In this document: in pieces, positions 1 to 9,879 of the stretch
How positions within the stretch are numbered: the stretch's first letter is position 1
Layout of the letters: each line of letters opens with the position of its first letter
DNA from: Acinetobacter guillouiae CIP 63.46
Lineage (GTDB): Bacteria; Pseudomonadota; Gammaproteobacteria; Pseudomonadales; Moraxellaceae
Assembly: GCF_000368145.1 (NCBI RefSeq)
Contig: NZ_KB849283.1
Coordinates: 1,886,324-1,950,323, forward strand
Reading direction: 5' to 3'
DNA: 64,000 nt
Notes under the pieces: model-generated
Told to the model about the DNA's origin: nothing
The model's input: only the letters and a program-made list of their open reading frames with translations
The model's database searches: none
Made by a program: the position numbers and the translations under genes

Positions 1-237
1 GAAATTGAGGAAACAACACTCAACATAAAAGGTGTTGTAAAAAAAGCGCAAGCCGCTGGCCGAGCAGATAGTGGTTGTCAACACTATATCGGCAAAGTCT
101 TAGAAGAAAATTTAAGAGATTTCCCAAATCGCTCTGAATTTAAAAAAGGACAAAAAATTAAACTGAATATCTTAATCACAGATTATAAAGGTATACCAAA
201 ATCTGAAACGGTGACCTATTTAGGACCAGATAAATAA
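1..237 (+). CDS. C-terminal part of a small protein, paralogue of the next gene
   Basis: An open frame enters at base 1 and stops with TAA at 235-237, so only the last 78 residues are in the window. The function is unknown. The visible part matches the gene at 448-852 closely: both contain GxVKKAQ, then RAD(S/T)GCQHY(I/L)G, then KKGQKIK(L/I)NI. The two are therefore a tandem duplication. The shared GCQHY cysteine may form a disulfide in an exported protein, because the intact paralogue has a signal peptide. The start and any signal peptide of this copy lie outside the window. Confidence 0.75.
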   Translation, partial: EIEETTLNIKGVVKKAQAAGRADSGCQHYIGKVLEENLRDFPNRSEFKKGQKIKLNILITDYKGIPKSETVTYLGPDK

Positions 238-447
238 TTAATCAGCTCTGCTATGAAATCAATCCAATACATGCTGTGATCCTTTGCACAAAGACACTTT
301 GATACAATTTAAGCAGCAAAGAGTCATTACCTTTGCATGAATCATCAATTCCAATGCTATAAATACAATGTACACTCAACTAAAAATTTTACCTGATGCA
401 ATACACATAACATCTTATAAATAAAACATGTTAAATGGGAAAAAATA

Positions 448-852
448 ATGAAAATACCATTCCTCTTTATCCTAACCCTATACAGCCATCAAGCGTTTGC
501 TTCTTATGAAAACTCTTGTGATTTGGTGGTGAAGCTTTTAGAGAATATGACTATAGAGACCTTAGCTGTTGCTAGAAGTGATGGACTCTCACACAAGGGT
601 CATATCCATCTTATCTCTTTTAAAGGCCTTGTAAAAAAAGCACAGGTTTCTCATCGAGCTGATACAGGCTGTCAACACTATTTAGGAACAGTGTTAGAAG
701 ATAAGATCATCTCAGACATTCGCTACACAGCGAAGAAAGGACAAAAAATTAAAATAAATATTCGGATTAGGGATTTTAAAGGCAAATCCCAATCGGATGA
801 AATCGTTTATTCAAGTCAAATTTCCTTGATCCGTCCAAAAAGGCAATCATAA
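448..852 (+). CDS. Small exported protein of unknown function (tandem paralogue)
   Basis: A 134-residue protein with a likely signal peptide: MK, a hydrophobic stretch to about residue 15, and cleavage near AFA|SYENSC. The mature part has two cysteines (SYENSC and the GCQHY motif), which suggests a periplasmic disulfide. No known family is recognised. It is a diverged copy of the truncated gene just upstream (end 237), and the 210-bp spacer between them holds no other gene. The ATG at 448 is the natural start because it begins the signal peptide. A convergent terminator hairpin follows at 869-888. The coding call is secure, the role is not known. Confidence 0.8.
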   Translation: MKIPFLFILTLYSHQAFASYENSCDLVVKLLENMTIETLAVARSDGLSHKGHIHLISFKGLVKKAQVSHRADTGCQHYLGTVLEDKIISDIRYTAKKGQKIKINIRIRDFKGKSQSDEIVYSSQISLIRPKRQS

Positions 853-863
853 ATGAATATGAA

Positions 864-888
864 TAAAAACCCATCTATTACGATGGGT
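864..888 (-). terminator. Intrinsic terminator of trmL
   Basis: A 7-bp stem (ACCCATC 869-875 with GATGGGT 882-888) closes a 6-nt loop. On the minus strand it is followed by TTTTT. It lies just past the trmL stop and may also slow read-through from the convergent gene ending at 852. Confidence 0.75.
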
Positions 889-896
889 CATGATTT

Positions 897-1376
897 TTAT
901 TTTAATTCTTTAAACCCTTGCTGACGCCATGCTTCATATAGAATCACTGCAGTGGCATTCGATAAATTCAGACTACGTGAATTCGGTGCCATAGGTAAAC
1001 GAATCCAATGCGCCTGAGGGAACATGATACGAACATCTTCTGGTAAACCACGTGTTTCTGGCCCCATCAATAAAACCACAGGTCGGTTTAAATCTGAGGT
1101 ATGTGGTGTTTCAGTACCTTTGGTGGTTAAAGGATAAATCGCATCAAGATCAATTCCCTGACCTTTTAAATGAGCCAAACACTCAGCAAAGTTTTCCCAA
1201 ACTTTCATATGTGCCCATTCATGATAATCCAATCCTGCACGACGCAACTTCTTATCATCCAGTTCAAAACCTAAAGGCTTGACTAAATGTAATTGTGCAC
1301 CTGTATTGGCACATAAACGAATGATATTCCCTGTATTTGCAGGAATTTCAGGCTCGTATAAAACAACATGAATCAC
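897..1376 (-). CDS. trmL: tRNA (cytidine/uridine-2'-O-)-methyltransferase TrmL
   Basis: A 159-residue SPOUT-class methyltransferase, the usual length of TrmL. TrmL 2'-O-methylates the wobble base (position 34) of tRNA-Leu isoacceptors using SAM. Visible marks are the N-terminal EPEIPANTGNIIRLCANTG, the knot-forming LLMGPETRGLP near residue 105, and RLPMAPNSRSLNLSNA near residue 125, which builds the SAM-binding trefoil knot. The ATG at 1376 begins the conserved MIHVVLYEPEIP. The gene stands alone between two terminator-like hairpins, with cysG upstream on the same strand. Confidence 0.95.
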   Translation of the reverse strand: MIHVVLYEPEIPANTGNIIRLCANTGAQLHLVKPLGFELDDKKLRRAGLDYHEWAHMKVWENFAECLAHLKGQGIDLDAIYPLTTKGTETPHTSDLNRPVVLLMGPETRGLPEDVRIMFPQAHWIRLPMAPNSRSLNLSNATAVILYEAWRQQGFKELK

Positions 1377-1411
1377 GGGAGATCTCTACTTATCAGAATA
1401 CAACCTAAGTC

Positions 1412-1442
1412 CTTTAAAAAAGACCATGTCTGTTTTTTAAAG
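1412..1442 (-). terminator. Possible AT-rich terminator of cysG
   Basis: CTTTAAAAAA (1412-1421) and TTTTTTAAAG (1433-1442) are perfect inverted arms around a short GAC/GTC stem. On the minus strand this gives a hairpin with a T-rich 3' arm just after the cysG stop. The low GC of the stem makes it a moderate candidate. Confidence 0.4.
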
Positions 1443-1459
1443 AAAAATTTAGGCAGATA

Positions 1460-2833
1460 TTATTGCCACTGTAACTGTTCGCGTAAACTCACTACTTCAC
1501 CAATAATAGTTAAAGTAGGCGCTTGAATATGGTTTTCTTCCACTTTTGATGCAATGTCTGCCAAAGTTCCAACCACCACCTTCTGATCCGGGGTTGTCCC
1601 TTTGGAAATCAAAGCCACTGGCATATTTGGACGTTGACCATGTGATATTAGATTTTCACAAATTTTTTCTAGCCCTACCAAGCCCATATATAAAACCAAT
1701 GTCTGATTTTCATAAACCAGCTCATTCCAAGGTAGCTCTGGTGAACCTTCTTTTAAATGTCCCGTCAAAAAACGGACGCTTTGTGCATAATCACGATGTG
1801 TAAGCGGAATCCCAGCATAAGCTGAGCACCCTGATGCGGCGGTAATGCCCGGAACAACTTGGAACATAATATTGGCTGCAAAAAGCTCTTGAATTTCTTC
1901 ACCACCGCGACCAAATATAAACGGATCACCACCTTTTAGACGGCAGACACGTTTGCCTTCGGTGGCATATTTGACCAGTAATGCATTAATCCCATCTTGT
2001 GGCACAGAATGATTTGAACGAGCTTTACCCACATAGATTTTTTCAGCATCACGACGACACAATTCTAAAATCGAGGGGGACACTAAGCGATCATAAATCA
2101 CCACATCCGCTTGCTGCATCAATCTAAGTGCTTTTAAGGTTAACAGCTCTGGATCACCAGGCCCTGCACCAACCAAATAAACTTCACCTTTTGGTTTTTG
2201 CCATTTTGTCAAAGCTTGTTCAATTAGACGATCTGCCTCTATGAGATTGTCATTAAACACCTGCTCTTTTAAAGGGCTGGCATATAAATCTTCCCAAAAG
2301 ATTCGACGTTCATCAGGATTAGTAATCTGTTCTTTAACTGCTTTACGCCATTTCCCAGAAAAATCAGCAAGTTTACCCATTCCATGTGGAATAGACGCTT
2401 CAAGCTGAGTACGAATCTGGCGAGATAAAACAGGAGAAGCACCATTGGTGGCAATTGAAACCACCAGTGGTGAACGATCAATGATCGCAGGCACCATAAA
2501 GCGACAATGTGGAGGATCATCAACACTGTTGACCAACACATTTAAATCTTCACAAGCTTCAAAAACAGCTTGATTGACCGCTTTATCATTGGTTGCAGCA
2601 ATCACCAAACGATAGCTACTTAGGCTCATTTGAGGATCGAATTTATCTGCATGATATTGCCCATGAGTTGAATGGACAATATCTAAAAGGTTTTGCTCTA
2701 TATCTGGTGCAACCACATGAATTACAGCACCTGCTTTTGCAAGTAATACTGCTTTGCGATAAGCAATATGCCCACCCCCCACAATCAGACAAGGTTGCCC
2801 TTGTAGTTTTAATGAAATTGGGAAAATTTCCAC
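1460..2833 (-). CDS. cysG: Siroheme synthase CysG (trifunctional)
   Basis: A 457-residue fusion that makes siroheme from uroporphyrinogen III. The N-terminal precorrin-2 dehydrogenase/ferrochelatase half shows the NAD-binding CLIVGGGHIAYRKA near residue 15. The C-terminal SUMT half begins about residue 215 with VYLVGAGPGDPELLTLKA, followed by RLKGGDPFIFGRGGEE and VVPGITAASGCSAYAGIPLTHR. I place the start at the GTG at 2833: it gives MEIFPISLKL, matching the family N terminus and length, and a GAGGA box sits 5-6 nt upstream. An in-frame TTG at 2872 would add 13 unrelated residues. Siroheme serves sulfite and nitrite reductases. Confidence 0.93.
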   Translation of the reverse strand: MEIFPISLKLQGQPCLIVGGGHIAYRKAVLLAKAGAVIHVVAPDIEQNLLDIVHSTHGQYHADKFDPQMSLSSYRLVIAATNDKAVNQAVFEACEDLNVLVNSVDDPPHCRFMVPAIIDRSPLVVSIATNGASPVLSRQIRTQLEASIPHGMGKLADFSGKWRKAVKEQITNPDERRIFWEDLYASPLKEQVFNDNLIEADRLIEQALTKWQKPKGEVYLVGAGPGDPELLTLKALRLMQQADVVIYDRLVSPSILELCRRDAEKIYVGKARSNHSVPQDGINALLVKYATEGKRVCRLKGGDPFIFGRGGEEIQELFAANIMFQVVPGITAASGCSAYAGIPLTHRDYAQSVRFLTGHLKEGSPELPWNELVYENQTLVLYMGLVGLEKICENLISHGQRPNMPVALISKGTTPDQKVVVGTLADIASKVEENHIQAPTLTIIGEVVSLREQLQWQ

Positions 2834-2914
2834 AGTGTTCCTCAAAAGTTCAAATCTGATTGTACTAAGCAATATTTATGCACAAAACTGAACCAAATAT
2901 CGAGTTTTCGACAT

Positions 2915-4216
<1,302 letters not shown>

Positions 4217-4294
4217 CTATAGTGTAAGCTCTTCACTGTAAAAAATACAGTGACAGAGCATTAGACATACATGAATTGTATGATTTGAAGACAA

Positions 4295-5101
4295 TTAAGG
4301 TGTAACAGGTTTTTCTACAGTCGCTTCGACTTGAGGTAGACTTGGTAAATACTCAGCTTTAATCAAATCTTTTGCCACTTGATACGGCAGCTTTAACTCA
4401 GGCATACCTTCTGCATAAGAGGTAAGTTCATATAATGGATAAACAAAAACCAGACCATTTACACCATAATAGTAGTTATCACTTAACTGCAATTTATCAC
4501 GCGTAATATCTTTTTGAATCAACCAATTCGCATTGGCATCATAAAGCTGTTCAGCAACTTTTGCTTCCACGTTTGGTTTAAGAATATCGGTCAAGGCTAA
4601 GCGCTTTTGCGTGCTTAAATCGAATGTCACATATTCATTGTGATACATCCCATGAGCTGCACCTGCTGCATAGGTATAAGTCTGGATCACAAAAGTGGCT
4701 AAATTATTTTGTTGTGAAATAAAACGAACATAAATTGAATTTTGATTTAAACCTTTAGGTGAAGATTGTGCTTCACTTTCAGTTTGGGCATGATTTTGAT
4801 CTTTCTCAAATGCGCCAGGTACATCTTTTTTAATACGATTTAGAAAATACTCATCTAGCCAAGGCACATTACTTTTAACAGTTTGCAAATCATATTGCGT
4901 ACAACCATCTTCATCACAAAACTGTTTTTTTACCACATTGACGCGTTCAACCTTGGCTTGAATCAGCGGTATTTGCGCGTGTTGAGTCGTACTTGCAGCT
5001 TGTTCTGCTTGAGGTGCTGGCTTTTCTTGGCATGCGCTAACCATGAGCATACTGGATAAAAGAGATAAAAAAATCAGACCACTTTTAAAATTTACTTTCA
5101 T
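4295..5101 (-). CDS. Lipoprotein with DUF3298-like (RsiV-type) domain
   Basis: A 268-residue predicted lipoprotein. A hydrophobic signal ends in VSAC at residue 24, so Cys24 would be lipidated. The C-terminal half has the DUF3298/RsiV-like pattern: an aromatic-rich YTYAAGAAHGMY segment, then FDLSTQKRLALTDIL, then a predicted beta-rich end. Family members occur as secreted or anchored proteins of poorly known role, and in anti-sigma factor RsiV the domain binds lysozyme. Whether this protein binds an inhibitor or a wall-active enzyme is inference. No partner sigma factor lies nearby. Confidence 0.75.
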   Translation of the reverse strand: MKVNFKSGLIFLSLLSSMLMVSACQEKPAPQAEQAASTTQHAQIPLIQAKVERVNVVKKQFCDEDGCTQYDLQTVKSNVPWLDEYFLNRIKKDVPGAFEKDQNHAQTESEAQSSPKGLNQNSIYVRFISQQNNLATFVIQTYTYAAGAAHGMYHNEYVTFDLSTQKRLALTDILKPNVEAKVAEQLYDANANWLIQKDITRDKLQLSDNYYYGVNGLVFVYPLYELTSYAEGMPELKLPYQVAKDLIKAEYLPSLPQVEATVEKPVTP

Positions 5102-5197
5102 TTCTATATCTTTAAAGCATATTTAGTAATAGCCCTATCATAAAACCAGAACCTTTAAATTAATATTCATAATTGTTAATTATTGAAATTTTGTTGT

Positions 5198-6730
5198 TTA
5201 TGCCGATGTGCTAACTCTTTTATTCAAATTAGCGCCAACTTTGTCATTTTGATTGAAATCTACATTTATATGGGTCTCAACCCAATTACAATGAAACCCC
5301 AGTGGTATATGTATGCCTAAATCAATTTCAGCTTGTGGCTGAATTTCCAATCCATTTACTTTTAAAATAACAGCTTTGGCTGCTGCTCCCTCCACATGAT
5401 GCAAATAGGCCATCAAATAACCATGCCCTTCTGCACTGTGTTCATGCTCAGCCACAAAAGTGACTTCACCAATTGCCCACTGTATACCAAAATCATAACT
5501 CACAGATGTTTGCATTTCTAAATCATGAATATATAAACAATTGAACAATGCAGTTTCAGCAAAACCCAAAGTATATAAATAGCGATATGGGACCCCAGTA
5601 AAACGCGCATCAATTTTCGGAAACTCTTGAATCCGAGAGTCGAGTACAGCTCTATGTAGCGTTTGTGAGCTTAAATCAATACGCCAACGTTCTAGCTGTG
5701 CATGTTGCAATTCATAAGCTGCGTGTTGGGAATGTTCAAAATCATCCTGATGTACCAAAACATCTAAAATAATTCTATTTTCATGATCACGAAAAGCATT
5801 TGCTGCATGAAAAACAAAACATGGTTCAAGCTCAATCCACTGAATCTGTTCAGCATTTGCATATTTAGGCAATATCCCAATGCGTGCTGGATGTTGTTTA
5901 TTCCATTGATAGGGAACACTTGCGCCACGCAATAATCGAGTCATTGAAAAAGTAAGTGGAAAGTCAAAAACCAAAACTTCTTGTTGTGTAATGAGACAAT
6001 CATGAATCATGGGACCATGTTGTAATAAAATTTGCGTTACATGAATTAAATCGCCATGTTGATCAATCACTTGGTAATAGGCATTTTTACGATCCAAGGC
6101 ATCATAACTAATCGCATGTAAATGCCCTGTTTTAATATCTTTACGAGGATGTGCGGTAAACGGTAAATCAGCATCACTATTAAACAACTGATAACGTTCT
6201 GCATTTAACTCATCATCTAGGCAGATCGGAAACGCGCCAGCTTCAATCACCGCCCAAAGCTTTCCCGCATGCTTAAAAATATTGGTATTTACAACATCAT
6301 GTGCACCACGGCGAAAGCCGCCTATTGCTGGTTGTTGTTTATATTGCTGCACCGTATCTGTGGCCAGCATACTGCTTTTAAAGCAGATTGCTTTACCCGC
6401 TTGTAATTTAAGCGCGTGAATCATTCCATGACCAAGATACCACTCAAATAATGTAGGCTTTTCTACTCCAATCGGATTTGAGCCAATTCTTAACAATAAG
6501 CCATTTAAATGATATGGGATAATTCCTGATATTTTTAAAGTGGTTGTGATGATTTCTTCAACTGGCTGGTAAAGCTTTTTGTGATAAAGATTGACTTCTT
6601 TATCACGACGATGCTGTCTTAAAAATCGCCCAATCATGCAGATTAACTTTTGTCTCAAAACATTCAAAAATGACTTTTGCGCAGTCATCTTTGGGTAATG
6701 TTTGAGTTTCAATTGTGTTTTGCGATACAT
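5198..6730 (-). CDS. Carotenoid-oxygenase (CCD/RPE65) family protein
   Basis: A 510-residue member of the carotenoid cleavage dioxygenase superfamily, non-heme Fe(II) enzymes that split alkenes in carotenoids, retinoids or stilbenes. The four iron-ligand histidines of the seven-bladed propeller can be placed: GHLHAISYD, PMIHDCLIT, FVFHAANAF and, at the C terminus, GFHCNWV. LLRIGSNPIG near residue 80 fits the family's N-terminal substrate-entry region. The first 60 residues are basic and have no family match. No carotenoid biosynthesis genes are in the window, so a stilbene- or lignin-type substrate is as likely as a carotenoid. Confidence 0.85.
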   Translation of the reverse strand: MYRKTQLKLKHYPKMTAQKSFLNVLRQKLICMIGRFLRQHRRDKEVNLYHKKLYQPVEEIITTTLKISGIIPYHLNGLLLRIGSNPIGVEKPTLFEWYLGHGMIHALKLQAGKAICFKSSMLATDTVQQYKQQPAIGGFRRGAHDVVNTNIFKHAGKLWAVIEAGAFPICLDDELNAERYQLFNSDADLPFTAHPRKDIKTGHLHAISYDALDRKNAYYQVIDQHGDLIHVTQILLQHGPMIHDCLITQQEVLVFDFPLTFSMTRLLRGASVPYQWNKQHPARIGILPKYANAEQIQWIELEPCFVFHAANAFRDHENRIILDVLVHQDDFEHSQHAAYELQHAQLERWRIDLSSQTLHRAVLDSRIQEFPKIDARFTGVPYRYLYTLGFAETALFNCLYIHDLEMQTSVSYDFGIQWAIGEVTFVAEHEHSAEGHGYLMAYLHHVEGAAAKAVILKVNGLEIQPQAEIDLGIHIPLGFHCNWVETHINVDFNQNDKVGANLNKRVSTSA

Positions 6731-6872
6731 ATAGCATCTCAGTTTTTATATTCAAACCCTTGTTTGAGCATAGAATAATCTTGTATTGAAAGCTACCGTA
6801 TTCCTTGAAAGACATCCATCCTTCGCCTGATCAACATGACTGAGTCTATTGCTGTGTTCTGTTTAATCGGCA

Positions 6873-6896
6873 TAAAAAAGCAACCTTAGGGTTGCT
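6873..6896 (-). terminator. Intrinsic terminator of lolA
   Basis: AGCAACC (6879-6885) pairs perfectly with GGTTGCT (6890-6896) around a TTAG loop. A run of six A on the plus strand (6873-6878) gives the U-tract for the minus-strand transcript, just past the lolA stop. Confidence 0.85.
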
Positions 6897-6917
6897 CTTC
6901 TATTCAATCAAAGTCGT

Positions 6918-7613
6918 TTATTGATCAATAATGTCTGTGCCTTTAGGCGGCACAAAATTAAAGGTAGACGCAGGGATAGCGGCATTGACCTGTACATTGT
7001 TAAAACGCACAGTGGTTGTTTGACCTAAAGAATCTTGCAAGATCATTAAAGTCGGTGCATTTTTCGCCCCAAAACTGATCGTCAAACTTTGGAAAGCACC
7101 ATCTTTTTGTTTTGGATACAAGGTATAGTAAGTTTTACCTGCATTTGGCTGAGTAATACGATAAGCCTTTTGAATTTGTTCTGTATTACCACTGAGTAGT
7201 AATGCTGGTGTATTGGCAACCTGCTCATCTAAACTTTGGCGTACAGCCTGCTGTAAGTCAGGATCGTAAATCCACACTGTACGACCTGCGGTCACAATAG
7301 TCTGTTTTGCGGGTGTAGTGGTTTCCCAATAGAATTTACCAGGACGTTCAACCTTCATTGTACCTTTAAAGGTTTGATTCATATGCTGAGCGGTCAAACC
7401 CTTTTTCTGTGCAACTTTACCTGTTTGAGTCGCTTTTGTGGTTTGCTCAAAATTTGCAGTGAAGCTTTTTACACCACTGAGTTGTTTAACCAGATTGGCA
7501 GTTGCTTGTTGCTCCGAAGCAGCAGTTGCTGCAAAAACTGTTGTGCTCATTACAGGTGCAAACAGCGCTGCACTTATAGCCACTGCACCCATCGTTTTAC
7601 GAAGCATATTCAT
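6918..7613 (-). CDS. lolA: Outer-membrane lipoprotein carrier LolA
   Basis: A 231-residue periplasmic chaperone that takes lipoproteins from the LolCDE transporter and hands them to LolB. It has a signal peptide (cleavage near VFA|ATAA) and the LolA signature region VKSFTANFEQTTKA, then FKGTMKVERPGKFYWETTTP and IVTAGRTVWIYDPDLQQA. The ATG at 7613 (MNMLRK) has an AGGTG box 5 nt upstream. An in-frame TTG at 7643 would add ten charged residues before the signal peptide and is rejected. It is monocistronic as far as seen, with a strong terminator. Confidence 0.94.
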   Translation of the reverse strand: MNMLRKTMGAVAISAALFAPVMSTTVFAATAASEQQATANLVKQLSGVKSFTANFEQTTKATQTGKVAQKKGLTAQHMNQTFKGTMKVERPGKFYWETTTPAKQTIVTAGRTVWIYDPDLQQAVRQSLDEQVANTPALLLSGNTEQIQKAYRITQPNAGKTYYTLYPKQKDGAFQSLTISFGAKNAPTLMILQDSLGQTTTVRFNNVQVNAAIPASTFNFVPPKGTDIIDQ

Positions 7614-7822
7614 ATGTTCACCTTTTCTATGTCTGTACCTCAATTAAAATATTCAAATAATATTTGGCACAGAATGTAATTTATTAGATTGCTTATCTTA
7701 AACCAAATTGAGTCAGTAATAATTGAGAAAATAAGAAGTTTTGTATTGTTATTGGTGCAATATGTTGAAAATTATTCATCATGATGAAGATGGGTTTTTC
7801 TTTAATAATAAAAAAAAGTGAT

Positions 7823-7844
7823 AAAAAACCCGCAATAAAGCGGG
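7823..7844 (-). terminator. Intrinsic terminator of rplU-rpmA
   Basis: CCCGC (7829-7833) pairs with GCGGG (7840-7844) around AATAAA. The plus-strand A run at 7823-7828 supplies the U-tract on the minus strand, 20 bp past the rpmA stop. Confidence 0.88.
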
Positions 7845-7864
7845 CTTTTTTGCACTCTTAAAGC

Positions 7865-8119
7865 TTACGCTTCAACAGATACATAGCGACGGCCAAATTG
7901 ACCTTTCACTTCAAATTTGATTACGCCGTCAGCAGTAGCAAATAAAGTATGGTCACGACCCATACCAACATTTGTACCAGCGTGGAATTCTGTACCACGT
8001 TGACGAACGATAATGTTACCAGCAGTCACAGCTTGACCACCGTACATTTTAACACCTAACATTTTAGGATTCGAATCACGACCGTTTTTGGTCGAACCAC
8101 CGGCTTTTTTAGTTGCCAT
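7865..8119 (-). CDS. rpmA: 50S ribosomal protein L27
   Basis: An 84-residue L27, full length. It starts with [19 protein letters not shown], whose N-terminal tail reaches the peptidyl-transferase centre, and continues with LGVKMYGGQ and [14 protein letters not shown]. It is cotranscribed with rplU (19-bp gap) and closed by the terminator at 7823-7844. The order rplU-rpmA divergent from ispB is the classic gammaproteobacterial layout. Confidence 0.98.
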   Translation of the reverse strand: MATKKAGGSTKNGRDSNPKMLGVKMYGGQAVTAGNIIVRQRGTEFHAGTNVGMGRDHTLFATADGVIKFEVKGQFGRRYVSVEA

Positions 8120-8138
8120 GTCTATATACTCCTAGTGA

Positions 8139-8450
8139 TTAACCTGCGATCGTAGTAATTTTCAACTCGGTAAACCATTGACGGTGACCTTGTTGTTTAC
8201 GGTAGTGCTTACGACGACGCATTTTAACAATACGAATTTTGTCATGACGACCGTGACCAACCACTTCTGCAGTTACTTTTGCGCCAGCTACAACTGGAGC
8301 ACCGATTTGAATGCTTTCGCCATTCACAACCATTAATACATCATCAAATGTAATAGTCGCGCCAGTTTCAGCTTTCAACAATTCTACTTTAAGGGTTTCA
8401 CCCTCAACAACACGGTGCTGTTTACCACCGCTTTGGATTACTGCGTACAT
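8139..8450 (-). CDS. rplU: 50S ribosomal protein L21
   Basis: A 103-residue L21: [18 protein letters not shown] at the start and [16 protein letters not shown] near the C terminus, where it contacts 23S rRNA. The ATG at 8450 has a GGAG box 6 nt upstream. A TTG four codons earlier lies in that box and is not a start. It is the first gene of the rplU-rpmA operon, with a leader of about 80 nt from the promoter proposed at 8541-8569. Confidence 0.98.
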   Translation of the reverse strand: MYAVIQSGGKQHRVVEGETLKVELLKAETGATITFDDVLMVVNGESIQIGAPVVAGAKVTAEVVGHGRHDKIRIVKMRRRKHYRKQQGHRQWFTELKITTIAG

Positions 8451-8880
8451 AATGTACTCCAACTTACCCGTGTCGTCGTGCCGATAAAGGAATATATCGA
8501 TCTTAAGACGAACGCCACTGGGGGTTATTCAAGGGCAAAGATTTTAAGTGATAATGAATTAAACAACAAGTCATTTCCAGCAAATATTATCATTGTATAG
8601 AAAATAATCTACATAAAACGGTTTTTTTAAGATTTCCCCTTTGATAATATGAATTTTTTTTTAAGATACAGCTAAAATTGAAATAGATTTTTAAAACAAA
8701 TCCGCTACTATGTAGCTCAAAAGAATGATCGATTGAATGTTCAATGCTTTATTCATCTTTGGACAAAGAAAGAACAAATCATTAAGATTCAGGCACGATG
8801 TCTGCTTGCAAAAGCAACATTCAGACATGTTAATTGTTACACTAGCAACTTATAACGCATTTGCATGAGGCTCCCACCCG
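8451..8880. other. Divergent rplU / ispB intergenic region (430 bp)
   Basis: There is no gene in this stretch. It holds the proposed rplU promoter on one side. On the other side are a weak ispB candidate (TTGGAC 8759-8764, 18-nt spacer, TAAGAT 8783-8788) and an extended -10-like TGTTACACT nearer the ispB start. The middle, about 8600-8700, is very AT-rich, with poly-A and poly-T runs and no clear dyad. Confidence 0.6.
8541..8569 (-). promoter_or_regulatory. Likely sigma-70 promoter of rplU-rpmA
   Basis: On the minus strand TTGTTG (8569-8564) is followed after exactly 17 nt by TAAAAT (8546-8541). Both are good -35 and -10 matches. Transcription would start near 8534 and leave an 80-nt leader that is more GC-rich than the surroundings. 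Confidence 0.55.
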
Positions 8881-9864
8881 ATGACCATCGACTTTAAGCA
8901 AGATATTCTCGCTCCAGTTGCAACCGACTTTGCTGCAATGGACAAGTTTATTAATGAAGGGATTACCTCAAAAGTTGCTTTAGTGATGGCCGTCAGTAAA
9001 CATGTTGTTGAAGCTGGCGGTAAACGCATGCGTCCAATCATGTGCCTACTTGCAGCAAAAGCATGTGGTGCAACAGATCTACAGATGGACCCTTATCGCA
9101 AACTGGCAGCAATCATTGAAATGCTGCATACCGCAACATTGGTACATGATGATGTTGTAGATGAATCTGGTTTACGTCGTGGCCGTCCAACTGCAAACGC
9201 AACTTGGAACAACCAAACTGCTGTGTTGGTGGGTGATTTTCTGATTTCTCGAGCTTTTGATCTTCTGGTTGATCTCGACAATATGATCTTGCTCAAAGAC
9301 TTTTCAACTGGCACTTGTGAAATTGCCGAAGGTGAAGTGTTACAGCTTCAAGCACAGCATCAGCCAGAAACGACTGAACAAACTTATTTAGATATTATTC
9401 ACGGTAAAACTTCTCGTTTATTTGAGCTTGCAACTGAAGGTGCTGCCATCATTGCAGGGAAACCTGAGTATCGTGAACCATTACGTTTATTTGCAGGCCA
9501 TTTTGGCAATGCCTTTCAAATTATTGATGATATTTTAGACTATACCTCTGATGCTGAAACATTAGGTAAAAATATTGGTGATGATTTAATGGAAGGTAAA
9601 CCCACTTTACCTTTAATCTCTGCCTTAGCAAATACCCAGGGTCAAGAGCACGAGATTATCCGTAAAAGTATCGCAACTGGTGGAACAAGCGATTTAGATC
9701 GTGTGATTGAAATTGTTCAGACTTCAGGTGCTTTAGATTATTGTAGTCGCCGTGCCACAGAAGAAACTCAAGCTGCGATTCAAGCTTTGAATCATTTGCC
9801 TGAATCTGAGTATCGCCAGGCATTGTATAATTTAGCGCAACTTGCCTTACATCGAATTCAATAA
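8881..9864 (+). CDS. ispB: Polyprenyl (octaprenyl-type) diphosphate synthase IspB
   Basis: A 327-residue trans-prenyltransferase that builds the long isoprenoid tail of ubiquinone from FPP and IPP. Both aspartate motifs are intact: DDVVD at residues 90-94 and DDILD at 216-220. The residue five before the first motif is a small Ala85, typical of long-chain synthases, unlike the Tyr in the second synthase in this window (ispA, 47348-48259). GGKRMRP near residue 46 binds diphosphate. It is divergent from rplU, as in many gammaproteobacteria. The tail length (C40 or C45) cannot be read from sequence. Confidence 0.95.
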   Translation: MTIDFKQDILAPVATDFAAMDKFINEGITSKVALVMAVSKHVVEAGGKRMRPIMCLLAAKACGATDLQMDPYRKLAAIIEMLHTATLVHDDVVDESGLRRGRPTANATWNNQTAVLVGDFLISRAFDLLVDLDNMILLKDFSTGTCEIAEGEVLQLQAQHQPETTEQTYLDIIHGKTSRLFELATEGAAIIAGKPEYREPLRLFAGHFGNAFQIIDDILDYTSDAETLGKNIGDDLMEGKPTLPLISALANTQGQEHEIIRKSIATGGTSDLDRVIEIVQTSGALDYCSRRATEETQAAIQALNHLPESEYRQALYNLAQLALHRIQ

Positions 9865-9879
9865 AATTTAACAAGGCTT

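Noticed and set aside
7374-7679. Plus-strand open frames opposite lolA
   Set aside because: Lie entirely antisense to a well-supported lolA gene with signal peptide and terminator; they are shadows of its codon usage.
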